DNA of 64,000 nucleotides from the NCBI GenBank assembly GCA_954871525.1, contig OX940869.1, forward strand, positions 11,245,001-11,309,000. The letters run 5' to 3'. Below the pieces are notes generated by a model that saw nothing but the letters and a program-made list of their open reading frames with translations, did not search any database and was not told the origin of the DNA. Positions within the stretch are counted from its first letter, which is position 1, and every line of letters starts with the position of its first letter. Origin of the DNA: Parietaria judaica (taxonomy: Eukaryota; Streptophyta; Magnoliopsida; Rosales; Urticaceae). The position numbers and the translations under genes are program-made. Positions 44,396 to 55,499 of the stretch are shown here, one piece after another.

Positions 44396-44955
44396 TGATG
44401 CAGCAGAACTTAATAGTTTTGTGTCCACATCCACGAACACAAAACGAAGAACAAGCGATCGTGCTCGCATCCACGAACACAATCAAAACTCTAAAAAATT
44501 CACGTTCTCCACGTAAAAAATCAGAGACACTCAAGATCAACTAGAACAAGAGCGAATTTTGGTGAGTAAATGGATGCTCGTTTTCTCGTGTTTTCATTCA
44601 AATTTCAAAACTGATCCAAAAAAACAAAGGTTCGTACATTATAATAAAGAAAGAAAACAGTTGAATTATTCTCCCTAAATAAGTGCAACTATCTTTAAAT
44701 AAAAGGGAATTAAAAAAAAACTAAGTCAAAGAACGTGTGAATAATAGGTGGAAGAAAATTGCACGATCCTCTCCATGAAATTATTCACACGTGTGAAAAA
44801 GCATATTACAAACGCCGTGTCTTCTCCACCGCGACTTCCGTGATTCTCTAGTTCGAGCCACTTGTTTGAGCGCGCCGTTTCCGGTTTGATCACTGGACAA
44901 ATTTTCATAACTGTTTTCACCGTGTTGTAACAGCTCCGTTTCCGGTGCTCCATCA
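44396..44955 (-). repeat. 5' LTR of the gypsy element
   Basis: 560 bp; it differs from the 3' LTR by scattered substitutions and by a short extra segment near 44737-44790 containing a second ..CACACGTGTGAA-type copy. This indicates an insertion that is not very recent. Confidence 0.88.
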
Positions 44956-45420
44956 ACTACTTACCATTTATTATCCTCTCAGATTATGGATTTGATTAAT
45001 TTTTACACTATTTGAATATACTATAATTATTGGATGTAAATGTATTGCACTTTCAAAATAATTTTGAAATTCGACGTATTATTGATGACGTAATTCTAAT
45101 TTATGTCGTTTCAATGTTGTCATTTTATACTATTCCCTTTATTTTTCATTGCAGGGCTTCTTTGTATTATCATTATTTTGGGTGATCACACTTTGAACGT
45201 CGTTTTTCAATTTTCCATGGATCATAATTTATGTGATTCATAGAATTCTAATGTCGTTTTGTCTGATGTTATTGTCGTTTAAATTTTTTATGTTCATATG
45301 ATATCGAGTTAATTTGAATCGATTCATCTTTTATATAACTATGTACTTTACTGATCATCACAATTAGATTAACCATACACGACAAGACAAATTATCCCCA
45401 CATGGATATGTCTTTTAACG

Positions 45421-46160
45421 GGTAGGAAATGTTTGAATCGAGATTTGAGTCCATTGGGTTTTTCGGGTTTTGACCTGACTACATTATTTGATAACGGGCC
45501 CACTTAGGCTCGTAAATTAATTATGACATTATTAATTAATTACATGAATTAATTAATAATGACCTAATGAGATTGAGCCCATTAACTGGGCCAAAAAAAA
45601 GCCTATTAGGTCATTTTATTTTGTGGGCTATAAATACCTGATTTTAGCTCATTAATGAAATAACCCTAAGCCAAATACAGAGAGAAAATATTCAGCCCCC
45701 TAGCTCAAGCTCCCCTGCGATTTTCTCCTCCCCGTGTTTCCGTCAGTTTGCTGTCCAAACACTGAGGATGACCTATTTGCCCGACGAACTGTTTTCTGGT
45801 CTCCAAGACGTTCCCGCAGCGATATGGTGGACAAAATAGAGGCACGAAAATTAACGTGCTACGATCCGCATCTTGGAAACAATCAGACACACGAAGATCG
45901 AGGATAATTCAACATTTTTTGCACAGTCGGTGAAAGTACCTAAAGTCTGGTAATGTGTCGAAATCGATTCTCTTAATTTTTGAAGTTAACTTAGATCTTT
46001 GTTTCGATGATATCCCATGTTTTCCGCCGCGGGATTGAGAAAAAATCATAGAAAAACCCAACATAACAGCCAGACAAGATCGCTAGGTCAACATATGCGC
46101 GCAGGAATTTGGGTCCACGAGGGGATCACTAGATTAATTAGGGTTTTCACCCATATTGTA
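45421..46160 (+). repeat. Ty1/copia LTR plus remnant of primer-binding site
   Basis: The segment GTAGGAAATGTTTGAATCG opens a block that parallels the LTR at 2820-3461 (minus). Shared parts are CCATTGGGTTTTTCGGG, paired ATTAATTA runs, AATGACCTAATGAG..CCCATTA, TATAAATACC at 45632, CCCTAAGCC and an AACCCAACATAA block near 46058. After CACCCATA a degenerate TTGTAATCAGAGCCC resembles the initiator-Met primer-binding site. It is a 5' LTR stub or solo LTR without coding DNA. Confidence 0.65.
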
Positions 46161-47760
46161 ATCAGAGCCCATTAGAGGTAAATAAGTATTATATATAATA
46201 GAGAAATTATAATGAGTAGCCATATTTATATGTTTACATTGCATTTTAACAAACTTAAAAGTTTTTATTTGCAAATAGCCAAACATTTGCTATTTTGTCA
46301 ATGATTAATATGACTATTTTTATAATGGTTAATATGGTCAATTGGCTATTTTACAAATATTAACGAAACATTGACTATTTTATCAATTTTAAACTATCAA
46401 GTTGGCTATTTAGATTAAGCTCCCTATATAATATAAGATGCCCTTCATTAGGGCATAACCAAGACTAACTGCGGACAACATTATCTCTGCAAATGCACAA
46501 TTCTCCAAAAACATTCTCATCATTTACTATTCTTGTATTAGAGAATCTAAGTTTGTACTTGAGTTTTTCTCCACACTTGTACAAGAGCATGATGAATCCA
46601 CGGAAATGAAAATCGATGAACTGACATTCACTCCCACTTGTCTTGTCATCTACTGTCTCTAATTATTTATTAATATGCGAACGATATTTAACAAAAATAC
46701 ACTGCCCTATTTCCGCCAAAAAACACTCTTAAAGTTGGCGTTATCATGTGTAAAGTCGTGACGGATTGGGACAATTTTCACCCTCTCACACTAACTAAAA
46801 TCTTAACCAATATGTATAATAATATATAATCAACTTCACCCAATTTCATTGTCATGAATATCAGACGATCCCAATAGTCTCAATCGATCAATACTGGCGT
46901 GGAGCTTTGGTGATAAAATAATAAGGCATGCTATTAATTTTTTGAAATATAAAAATGAGTTTGATTTGTCCTTGTGACGAGAGGTCTAAGTTTGTATTAT
47001 GCTTTGGAAGTACATGGCACGATGAACCAAGTCGAATTGAATTGTTACAATCAAACACTGAATTGATCAACGAATAAAACAGATCATACCGATTCTAATA
47101 TACATTAACTAATAACTCTGTGTTTTTGTCTGAAAAATACATATATACCGTAAATAGAATAAATTGGACAAAAATTGGCCGGCAAGACAACTTTCTTAAC
47201 TTATTCTTTACCCTAAGCTCTCTTTTTATCTAACTAATTAACAATATCCATGGTTATCACTTTTTTGTATTGTTTATAAGAAGATATACAACATAATTAC
47301 AATTACATATATATGATCCGGAGTTTAAAAAAAAAAAAAGATGTATAAAAATAAGGCTAATTGAATGGTTGAATATTTGAATTTGTATTTTTTAAGTCAC
47401 GAATTCGAACTCAGCAACCTATAAAAGATTCAAAAATACTAAAAAAAATGAAGAAAAAAATCAATAAAGGGCTAGTCCAATGAAGAAAAATTATAATTGC
47501 AAGACTCCGAAATTATTTCAGAGAATCACTAATTAATGTATTTGGCAAAAGATTTAATCAAGCAAGGAGTTATTATCTCCCTAAAGAAGGAGAATCACTG
47601 AAGTTTGAAAACAGTTTTTTCTTTGGCATTTTATAATCGAACTCAAAGTTCCTTTACTACAATGTTTGTCTTGTTTTGGCTCTTCAATTAAACTGTAAGA
47701 CAGTGACATTCCGTTTACGTACGTGGATATATATAACATAAGCATTGTTCATCATGTGAG
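46161..47760. other. AT-rich intergenic DNA upstream of the GRAS gene
   Basis: At 46200-46425 there are repeated GGCTATTT/AATAGCCA words in both orientations (GAGTAGCCATAT, AAATAGCCAAAC, AATTGGCTATTT, GTTGGCTATTTAG), suggesting an old hairpin MITE. The rest shows no gene or RNA that I can recognise. Confidence 0.45.
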
Positions 47761-47806
47761 TGAATAATCAACTCTCTCTCTCTCTGATTAAACCCTAGCT
47801 ACTTAA

Positions 47807-47823
47807 TCCTATAAATAAATAAG
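47807..47823 (+). promoter_or_regulatory. TATA box of the GRAS gene
   Basis: TCCTATAAATAAATAAG lies about 60 bp upstream of the start codon at 47877 and just after a CT microsatellite (47771-47785) of the kind common in plant core promoters. Confidence 0.6.
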
Positions 47824-47876
47824 TCCCACTCCTCTATCTGATAATATCATCACTATCAAAACCCTAATTCTCAGAC

Positions 47877-49212
47877 ATGAAATCCGAACTAAGAGCAATC
47901 AAGACAACAACGTCCCTCTCCCTCCAAAACCCTAATCCCTTCAACACCCCTCAAGCACGAACCACCCCGCTCGGCACGCTAAGCGGCTGCACTCAGCTCG
48001 GCAACCTCGATGGTGGGTGCATAGAGAAGCTCCTGCTCCACTGCGCCAGTGCCCTCGAGGCCAATGACGTCACTCTTGCCCAACAACGTCGCTTCCTCCA
48101 CCGGCGACCCCAACCAAAGGCTCCTTCTCTGGTTCCTGCGAGCCCTAATCTCGAGGGCCTCTAGGGTTTTCCCCAGCACGACAATGAATGGCCTAAACCC
48201 TAACGGTGTCGCCCAGAGGAGGCCCATGTCCGTGACCGAGCTAGCCGGGTACGTCGACCTTATCCCGTGGCACCGGTTCGGGTACTGCGCCGCAAATAGC
48301 GTGATCTTCAAGGCCGTCCAAGGGCGGGCAAAAGTTCACGTGTTGGATTTCAGTGTCACGCATTGTATGCAATGGCCAACTCTAATCGACGCTTTGGCCA
48401 AAAGGCCCGAAGGGCCTCCTTTGATTAGGGTTACCGTGCCTTCCTTTAGGCCGCAAGTCCCGCCTTTGCTCAACGTGTCATGCGAAGAAGTTGGTCTCCG
48501 TTTAGCAAAATTCTCAAAGTTTAGGGAAGTCCCTTTTGAGTTTAATGTCATTACTGAAGCAATAGATACTAATAAGATTTGTTCGAGCGAAGAATCTTAT
48601 TATAGCTTTCAGATTGAGCAGCTTTTGAGCAAACTAAACCCTTCCTCACTTAACCTACACGACGACGAGGCTGTAATCGTGAACTTCCAGAGCTGGCTCC
48701 GCTATCTACCCGACGAGCCAAGTCCAAGCCGTAGAAAAGACGGCAATCTCTCGTTACGTGATGCATTTCTCAACGCGATCAAAGGCCTAAACCCTAGAAT
48801 GATAGTGGCCGTCGATGAAGACGCCGAACTCACCGCACCAAGCCTGGCGTCACGGATAGCAACGTGCTTCAACTATCTATGGATACCCTTCGACGCGTTG
48901 GAGACGTTCTTGCCCAAAGAGAGCGGCCAGAGGCTCGAGTACGAATCCGACATCGGTCACAAGATAGAGAACGTCCTCGGCTTTGAAGGGGTACGGAGAA
49001 TAGAGAGACTCGAGTCTTGTGCGACGCTGTCGCGGCGGATGAGGAACGCCGGGTTCTCGAGCGTGCCGTTCTGCGAAGACACTGCCGCGGAGGTCAAGGG
49101 GTTGCTTGACGAGCACGCAAGCGGGTGGGGCATGAAGAGGGAAGAGGACGCCTTTGTACTCACATGGAAGGGCCACAATTCAGTGTTTGCCACTGCTTGG
49201 GTCCCAAGTTAG
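47877..49212 (+). CDS. SCL32: SCL32-like GRAS transcription factor (apparent 20-nt deletion)
   Basis: GRAS proteins are plant nuclear transcriptional regulators; SCL32 belongs to a small conserved branch. The start at 47877 gives MKSELRAIKTTTSLSL, as expected for this branch, and leads to GGCIEKLLLHCASALEANDV (leucine-rich repeat I). In the next frame the GRAS body continues: NNVASSTGDPNQRL, WFLRALISRAS, SVTELAGYVDLIPWHRFGYC, and the VHIID motif as VHVLDFSVTHCMQWPTLIDA. The PFYRE region follows, and the SAW end reads WGMKREEDAFVLTWKGHNSV..FATAWVPS. There is no intron. The frames meet at 48082-48086 (AACAA), where family members have a few more residues between TLAQQ and NNVAS. That fits loss of 20 nt between two AACAA repeats. 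The rest is undamaged, so this is a very young pseudogene or an assembly error. A downstream ATG at 48049 could start a protein without the N-terminus. Confidence 0.88.
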
Positions 49213-50839
49213 TTTTGGAGTTTACTATAATCGAACTTTAACGAATATGATCAAGTTGTTGTAGCCTAAAATGTCATAAATTGTGTTACCTTGCGATTGG
49301 ATCTATACGTATGTTTGAAACATTACTTTCATCGGTTGTCATTTGCCTCCTAATTTTAGTTTGTGACAACAACAAAAAAAGTGCATTGTCTCACTTGGCA
49401 TATATGGTAGGAAATGAAATGTCAACACGGGATTTATGCCCATTATTTTGGATTTGTATGTTGATTTTTAAAAGAACGAGATTTTCTCGAGTAATTATTA
49501 GCAGTGAGCGAGTTATCAGGATAATCGATAAATTATCAAGCTTGTAGGGCTTACCAATAAGTTATCCCTGGTAATCGTTGTCGTTTTATAATTTTCCATG
49601 GATAATAGATGGAAAACAGTCACTTTTCGATGAAATTTTTTAGTGCAATTTATCGATAATTGATGGATAATCGAGTCACTTTTCCATGAAATTTTTTAAT
49701 GCAATTTAACGGCATAAGTACCAAAAATGACCAAAATACCAATTTCAAGGTATTTCTTTGAATTTTTTGCGGATATTGAGTATTATTGTTATATAGTAAA
49801 GAATCATTTCAATTTTGCAGAAAATTATTCAGTATTTGTAGAGTTTGTTTGAAAATAGGTTTTGAATTTATTCTTTAACATTATGAATTTGATAAATTAA
49901 TCTTGATGAAATACTTTATAATTATGTGATGATAAAGATTTTTGTATAAATTTATTTATGTCATTTGAATTTGGTAGGTTGTATGCATATAACTTATAAC
50001 ATTTAAAATGTGAGTATGACATATTTTATTTAATAATGTATAGAATTCTCTTAGTCTTTTTTAGTTGTGGCAAAAGTATTTCTTTTTATATTATCCTTTT
50101 ACATACAAAGTATTTTGAAGACTAGAAAAATTGAGTGCAAATATGTGTAAAATATTTTATACGTTTTCAATCGATTAATCCATCGATAAGTTTTGATAAC
50201 GGTAGCGATATATTTTATAGGTTTTCCATTGATAAATCCATCGATAATCGATTAGCTCGTCGATCACGGCAGCCAATTTATCAGCAAAAACAATAACCAT
50301 GCATAGTACAAAAGTCCTCAAAAATTGGAGAAAATTAATAACGTAGATGAATGTAGCAGCAAATAAATTAATAACAATGGTTTTCTTCACGTACTTGAAT
50401 TGGAGATACAATTTTGTCTTGATATGTAAAAATGTTATATGTTAGACATGAAATGCCAAAAAAAAAAGAAAAAAAAAAGCAAACAAGAGACATATTGTAC
50501 CACATTATATTGTTATTAGATCTTTTGTATGAGACAAGTTGAGACAGGTCTTGAACATGTTTTTTGTTTTCTTTGCTCTCTCAAGAGTTATTACAATGCC
50601 CCTTGAATTTTCTATGTTGGTGCGATTAGCCTCTTGAACGTAAATTTTTGCCAGATCGATATGCCTTCTATTCTTTTCGATTGTTTGTGTGCAGTTTAAG
50701 CTTGTACGCAGTATATAACTTGCTCGACTTTGTTAATTAACTGCCTAATGCAATTAATTTATTATATTATAATTACTTTAGAAGGGGCGAACCCATAAAA
50801 TGTTATGAGTGAAGACGAAAAATACATAATATTGCGCGA
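49213..50839. other. Intergenic DNA with short repeats
   Basis: Two direct copies of CACTTTTCSATGAAATTTTTT..TGCAATTTA lie at about 49620-49652 and 49677-49709. A GGCATAAGTACCAAAAATG start at 49712 and an inverted CTTCAAAATACTTTG..ACTTTTGCC end at 50070-50115 suggest a diverged hairpin element related to that at 1348-1883. 50170-50260 repeats CGATTAATCCATCGATAA words. No gene is visible. Confidence 0.45.
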
Positions 50840-50844
50840 CAATT

Positions 50845-51053
50845 TGTGAACGTAAGCTCTGACGACATCATGGCTATACTTGCTATGCAAATTTTCTTGG
50901 TTATCACGCTAATGGACATTATAGTAATTTTGATGGAGCTTTCTCTAGCTATAAGAGCAGCCACTCCCCTTGTATTGTTCAAAACTCCAATCAAGAGAAA
51001 TATTTGCTCTTTGCCAATCGCTTTCGAGTGTCTCCGATAAAGCGATCCGGAGC
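50845..51053 (+). repeat. Truncated 5' LTR of the plus-strand copia element
   Basis: It matches the 3' LTR (GACATTATAGT, AGCTATAARAG.AGCCACTCCC, AACTCCAATCAAGAGAAATA) and then jumps to the GCTCTTTGCC.ATCGCTTTCGAG segment, skipping about 90 bp. Confidence 0.85.
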
Positions 51054-52635
51054 ATGGGAAGGGAAGAAACCTCATCTGGAGCATCTGTAGGTGTTTGGGT
51101 GCACCGCACATGTGAAGACTGTGGGACTACACCTCAAGAAGCTCGATGATCGGAGTCAGCCGATGGTGTACCTTGGCGCTGAGGAAGGGAGCAAGGCACA
51201 CAGGTTTTACGACCCCCCGACGCGGCAAAGTGCATGTCAGCAGAGACGCCGTGTTCGAAGAGGAGAAGAAGTGGGACTGGCGCAACGAGAATGGAGAGCC
51301 TGAACAAAACTCGGTGGAGTTCATACTCGAAGAGGAAGAGGTGGTCGAGCAGGAAGAGGGAGAAAGCCCCTTCCAAGGACAAGCAACGCCCAGTTCGATG
51401 GAAATCAATTCGCCTGGAATCATTACGACTGGAACCAGCTTACCACCAGGCTCGCCCAGCCCAGGATCAGGGATGATCACCCCGATCTCAGAGAAAGCTA
51501 GTTCGGGAGGAATTAGCTCGGGAGACTCTGTTGGACATGTGTCCTTAAACAAGCTGTTTTTCCCTGATTGTAAAAGATTTTGACCAAAATTGTTGAATAA
51601 AAGATGTTACTTGGTTTCAAGAAGTGCTCTCAGGAGCAAGCAGTCTACACGAGAAACTCAGGAGAGGAGGCCCTCATCGTCGATTTGTATGTCGACGACC
51701 TGATCGTGACTGGATCCAGTGCAGAAGGCATAATTGGATTCAAGAAGTAAATGATGAAGGAGTTCGAGATGAGCGACCTCAGACTACTCTCATACTACCT
51801 TTGTATAGAGGTCGATAAGAAGAAGGAATACATCACGGTAAGGCAGACAGCCTACGCGAAGAAGATTCTGAAGCAATTCAAGATGGCAGATTGCAACCCA
51901 AGCAAGTATCCAATGGAACCAAAGTTCAAGCTCGGGAATGATGCAGAACGAACCTCAGTGGATCCAACGGAGTATAGGCGTGTCATTGGGTGCTTCAGGT
52001 ACTTAACCTACACTCGACCTGACATCTTATATGCAGTTGGCTTTGTAAGTCGTCACATGGAAAAGCCTACTAGTCTACACCAGTAGGCTGTGAAGCACAT
52101 CCTTCGTTACGTGAAGGGAACGACGAACTACGAGATTAAGTACGGAAGAGGAAGTGGAGATGAAGAACTGGTCGGTTTTACCGACAGTGACCTAGCCGGT
52201 GATATTGATGATAGAAAGAGTACCGGAGGGATAGCATTTTATCTCAACGGGAATCTAATCGCCTAGCAGTCACAGAATCAGAAAATTGAAGCTATATCCT
52301 CCTGTGAAGCCGAGTTTATGGCAACGACCGCAATGTCGTGTCAAGTGTTATGGCTGAGAAACTTATTGAGTGAAGTGACCATAGCCGAGCAGAAACCAGT
52401 GACTCTCTACGTGGATAACAAGTCCGCTACCGCACTGATGAAGAACCTGGTGTTTCATGGACGCAACAACCACATCGACACTCGCTTTCACTTTATTCGT
52501 GAGTGTGTCGAAAAGCGACAGATCTTCGTGGAATTTGTCAGCATCAGAGAGCAACGAGCTGACATTCTCACCAAGGCTCTAGCAAGAGTCAAATTCGCGG
52601 AGATGCAAGAACTGCTCGGCGTGAAAAATCTTTAG
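51054..52635 (+). pseudogene. Ty1/copia pol remnant: integrase end, RT end, RNase H
   Basis: The integrase C-terminus reads FGCTAHVKTVGLHLKKLDDR, SQPMVYLGAEEGSKAHRFYD and HVSRDAVFEEEKKWDW, followed by a serine/proline/glycine-rich linker to about 51545. Most of RT is missing. At about 51640 the frame resumes with VYTRNSGEEALIVDLYVDDL (catalytic YVDD), then a TAA at 51748-51750. It continues with KEFEMSDLRLLSYYLCIEVD, PTEYRRVIGCFRYLTYTRPD and a stop at 52084-52086. RNase H has GFTDSDLAGDIDDRKSTGGI, a stop at 52264, IEAISSCEAEFMATTAMSCQ, VTLYVDNKSATAL and EQRADILTKAL, ending at 52635. It is non-functional through deletion and stops. Confidence 0.87.
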
Positions 52636-52659
52636 CCAAATCAAGCTTACGGGCGAGAA

Positions 52660-52950
52660 TGCGAACTTAAGCTCTCACGACGTTATGGCTATACTTGTTA
52701 TGCAAGTTTTCTTGGCTATCACGTTAATGGACATTATAGTGATTTAGATGGTGCTTTCTCTAGCTATAAAAGTAGCCACTCCCTGTATTGTTAAAAACTC
52801 CAATCAAGAGAAATATTATTCCTCACTCTCTCTTTTATCTCATTGCTTGTAAACTATCAGAGAGTGAGTGTGTCTATTGTCGTTTAAGTGCTCTTTGCCG
52901 ATCGCTTTCGAGCGTCTCCGATAATGCTATCCGAAGTTTGGGAACCAACA
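52660..52950 (+). repeat. 3' LTR of the plus-strand copia element
   Basis: 291 bp with a TATA-like GCTATAAAAG at 52762. It is preceded by a short purine tract (ACGGGCGAGAA, 52649-52659) and ends CCAACA. Confidence 0.87.
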
Positions 52951-52955
52951 CAATT

Positions 52956-53640
52956 GTCGTCTGTGAATTTTTATGAACTAAAAATAATTCTTTATAATCT
53001 CGTTATCGATACAATAAAATATATATTTCTTAATATATCATATAAATTATTGTTAGCAATTAATCTCAATTCTAGTACGTATTTGTTTGCACAAAATCTA
53101 CAAAATACAATAATTAAATATTTTGCTTATTTATCCATAATTATCTTATACTTAATTCTTAAAAAAATGGTGAATTATATATTTTTTTATAAAATTGTTG
53201 AATACTCAGTGATCCTATGATAAATTAATATTTGAATAACATGAATATGGAATAGTTCAATGATGTATTCGCTAAAATGTTTTTTTACTAACGGAGAGTT
53301 TAATAATACTTGTGAGATCTATTGAAATATATATATTAGTTATGACGGTTAGTATTTCTTTTTAACTTTTTAGTAATTTTTGTAGATTTGTCATTTGAAA
53401 ATACAAAACAAAGAAGAAGAAAAAAAATGCATGTTTTTTCTTATAGTAGGAGTTGAACATTGGACCTCCTATCAAAATGAAAAGTTACATTGAATCTATT
53501 TTCCACTACACTACAAAGAAAGTTAAAAAAAAAATGAGTAATCTTTAAATATTATTGATCGTGTAAATATATTAAAATATTAAAAATAATAGGCTCTAAA
53601 TCTCAGATTGAGTGGGGGCGGCGGATCCCGCTCGACCCAA
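52956..53640. other. AT-rich non-coding DNA
   Basis: No recognisable gene. Open frames here are runs of A/T-coded residues without domains. Confidence 0.45.
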
Positions 53641-53643
53641 TAT

Positions 53644-53833
53644 AAATTCGCCCCTGGAAACAATGATTCAAGAAGCATCATAAAATTCAACAAGACTAGG
53701 AAAGAAAATATTAATGAAAATATTTTCAAATACAATGTAAATTCGCCCTAGGAAACAATGATTCAAGAAGCATCATAAAATTCAACAAGACTGGGGAAAA
53801 ATATATTAATGAAAATATTTTCAAATACAATAT
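53644..53833 (+). repeat. Tandem duplication, 95-bp unit
   Basis: AAATTCGCCC.TGGAAACAAT and the following ATGATTCAAGAAGCATCATA occur twice at a distance of 95 bp (53644 and 53739), with only a few differences. Confidence 0.85.
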
Positions 53834-53930
53834 TTGCACATAAACTAACATTTTTTGTCATTTTTTAAGAGTTAATCTAGAAAAAAAAATTCAATACCTT
53901 TAAAAATTGGATTAGTAATTTTTAATTCTT

Positions 53931-54252
53931 TTCTTTTCCGGACAGAGTTCAATTTCTTTGGTTTTGTGTCCCTGTTGGTACCTCCGTCAAAATTTTCGTC
54001 CTCCATCGTCTACCCGGCGTCAAATTTTTGGTCTTGTATTCCAATTCTTTTTTTTACATTGACAAAGTTCATAAATTTTCACGGAAGTGAATGAAGAGAC
54101 AAAACCAGAGAATTGGAACTTTGTCCGGGTAAAAAAAAAAGGAATACAAAACCAAAAATTTGACGCCGGGTAGACGGTGGAGGACGAAAATTTTGACGGA
54201 GGTATCAATAGAGATACAAAACCAAAGAATTAGAACTTTGTCTGGGCAAGAA
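53931..54252. mobile_element. Hairpin MITE with about 110-bp arms
   Basis: 53931-54042 is the inverted complement of 54141-54252. Shared words include GGACAGAGTTC, ACCTCCGTCAAAATTTTCGT, CTACCCGGCGTCAAATTTTT and GGTCTTGTATTCC. The loop holds a further partial copy (GAATTGGAACTTTGTCCGGG). The outer ends may extend to about 53869 and 54300. There is no coding capacity. The superfamily is not clear. Confidence 0.7.
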
Positions 54253-54366
54253 AAAATTTGAAACTCACTGATCTATTAAAATTTTTGCCGGAATTAACTT
54301 TTTTAACACTGTGGTCTGTGGAGAAGGGTATTACTTTTTGTTTGAAATATGAAAAGGAAAAATAGT

Positions 54367-54373
54367 AAAAAAA
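54367..54373 (-). terminator. Pol III terminator of tRNA-Tyr
   Basis: A run of seven T residues on the minus strand starts directly after the discriminator base of the tRNA. Confidence 0.85.
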
Positions 54374-54464
54374 TCCGACCTACCGAATTCGAACCAGTGA
54401 CCTAAGGATTGCTGACAGAGTAACCAACTACAGTCCTCCGCTCTACCAACTGAGCTAAGGTCGG
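54374..54464 (-). tRNA. trnY-GUA: tRNA-Tyr(GTA) with an 18-nt intron
   Basis: The minus strand gives CCGACCTTAGCTCAGTTGGT (acceptor arm and D arm with A box), an anticodon stem GGAGGA/TCCTT around CTGTAG, and GGTTCGAATTCGGTAGGTCGG (B box and acceptor strand, with one pairing slip). The anticodon is GTA. An intron of about 18 nt (TTGGTTACTCTGTCAGCA) follows the G after the anticodon, the standard position for nuclear tRNA introns. Plant tRNA-Tyr genes regularly have such introns. The mature RNA is about 73 nt. Intact promoter boxes and a T-run indicate a functional gene. Confidence 0.93.
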
Positions 54465-55499
54465 TTTGTTGACTGATTCCGTCAACTATTTTTAATATCT
54501 TATATACTTTGCTTCCTAAGCTTAGTTTTCTTAATCAGATAAAGTCATAAAGGCCCAGTCGTTTTCAGCCCAAAATTGGTTTGTATTTTCAACTTGTTTA
54601 GCTAAAAGAAAAACAAATAAAATATATTTTCAACCAATTTTAATTACATAATACAAAAAGTTACCCGTTGTAGGTTAAAAAATTGCAATTCTTGAAAGTA
54701 ACGTTTCCTTTCTTTGTGAGATTAAAGAAGACGAAAAAAAAAAAAAAAGAAGCTAAAGTATTGTAAAAAAGCATAAAATTACTTTCACACGTGAGCTTGT
54801 TCTCTCACTCACGATCAAATTACATGCATTGTCAATTGTCACGCCCTAAAGCAAGGCAAAAAATAACTTTTGGCTCTTTACATGTTTAATCCCCCAAAAT
54901 AGAGCATTCGCCTAACATATTAATGTAGTATTTTCAAATCAGTCATGTCAAGTTAAACTAGTAAAAGTACATTGCATATGTATATGTACCATGATAATAA
55001 GATGGAAAACAATGGCCTCCGACATCGAAGTGTGTGAACTAATGTCTGAAAGCTCCGGGTATATCCGCGGCAAAAGCCCGCTATGATCCGCAGCCGCACG
55101 ACATAATGTAACCATGGAAAAAAATGATGAAAGAATCTGATATTTTATACAAAACTTTGAAGGAACACCTTCCAAAATGCAACATTTTGGCGACAAATTT
55201 CAAAATTTAAATATTTTAGTTTAAAAATTCAAAAGTATTTATATTTTCAATTAAATTAACTTTTAAATCATTAATATTTATAATGAATATTTTTAGATAC
55301 TATTATTTTATGAAAACTCTTCGATTATTGGTATATTCGTTATTAAATCATAGGGTTTAGAATTTAATAGCACTATGCTTAAAAATTGACCAACGTCAAA
55401 AAAAAAAAAAAACCACTTCACATTTGTTGACTGTTGATGGCGTTTTACACACTCAACAGTCACAAGGTTTGACCCTTTTTTTTAAAGAAAGAGGTTCGG
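54465..55499. other. Non-coding DNA
   Basis: I see no gene, RNA or clear element. Poly-A runs at 54737-54750 and 55400-55412 are the only low-complexity features of note. Confidence 0.4.

Larger units (their letters stand above)
39424..44955 (-). mobile_element. Complete Ty3/gypsy retrotransposon, minus strand
   Basis: 5532 bp, flanked by ACTAC on both sides (39419-39423 and 44956-44960). The LTRs are 39424-39961 and 44396-44955. Both start TGATGGAGCACCGGA (or TGACGGAGC..) on the minus strand and end CTGCATCA. An initiator-Met-type primer-binding site and a CCCGGGGAGAA polypurine tract lie at the correct places. Gag and pol are recognisable throughout but carry several stops, so this is an intact-length, inactive copy. 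Confidence 0.93.
50845..52950 (+). mobile_element. Internally deleted Ty1/copia element with CAATT target duplications
   Basis: The 5' LTR starts TGTGAACGTAAGCTCTGACG at 50845. The 3' LTR starts TGCGAACTTAAGCTCTCACG at 52660 and ends GGAACCAACA at 52950. CAATT flanks both sides (50840-50844 and 52951-52955). The 5' LTR is shortened to about 210 bp and runs directly into integrase sequence, so the primer-binding site, gag and protease are gone. It is a relative of the minus-strand copia at 14944-18223 (both pol frames end RVKFAEM.ELLGVKNL). Confidence 0.9.

Noticed and set aside
49281..49547. Small open frame downstream of the GRAS gene
   Set aside because: No motif and AT-rich composition; it lies in probable 3' untranslated or intergenic DNA.
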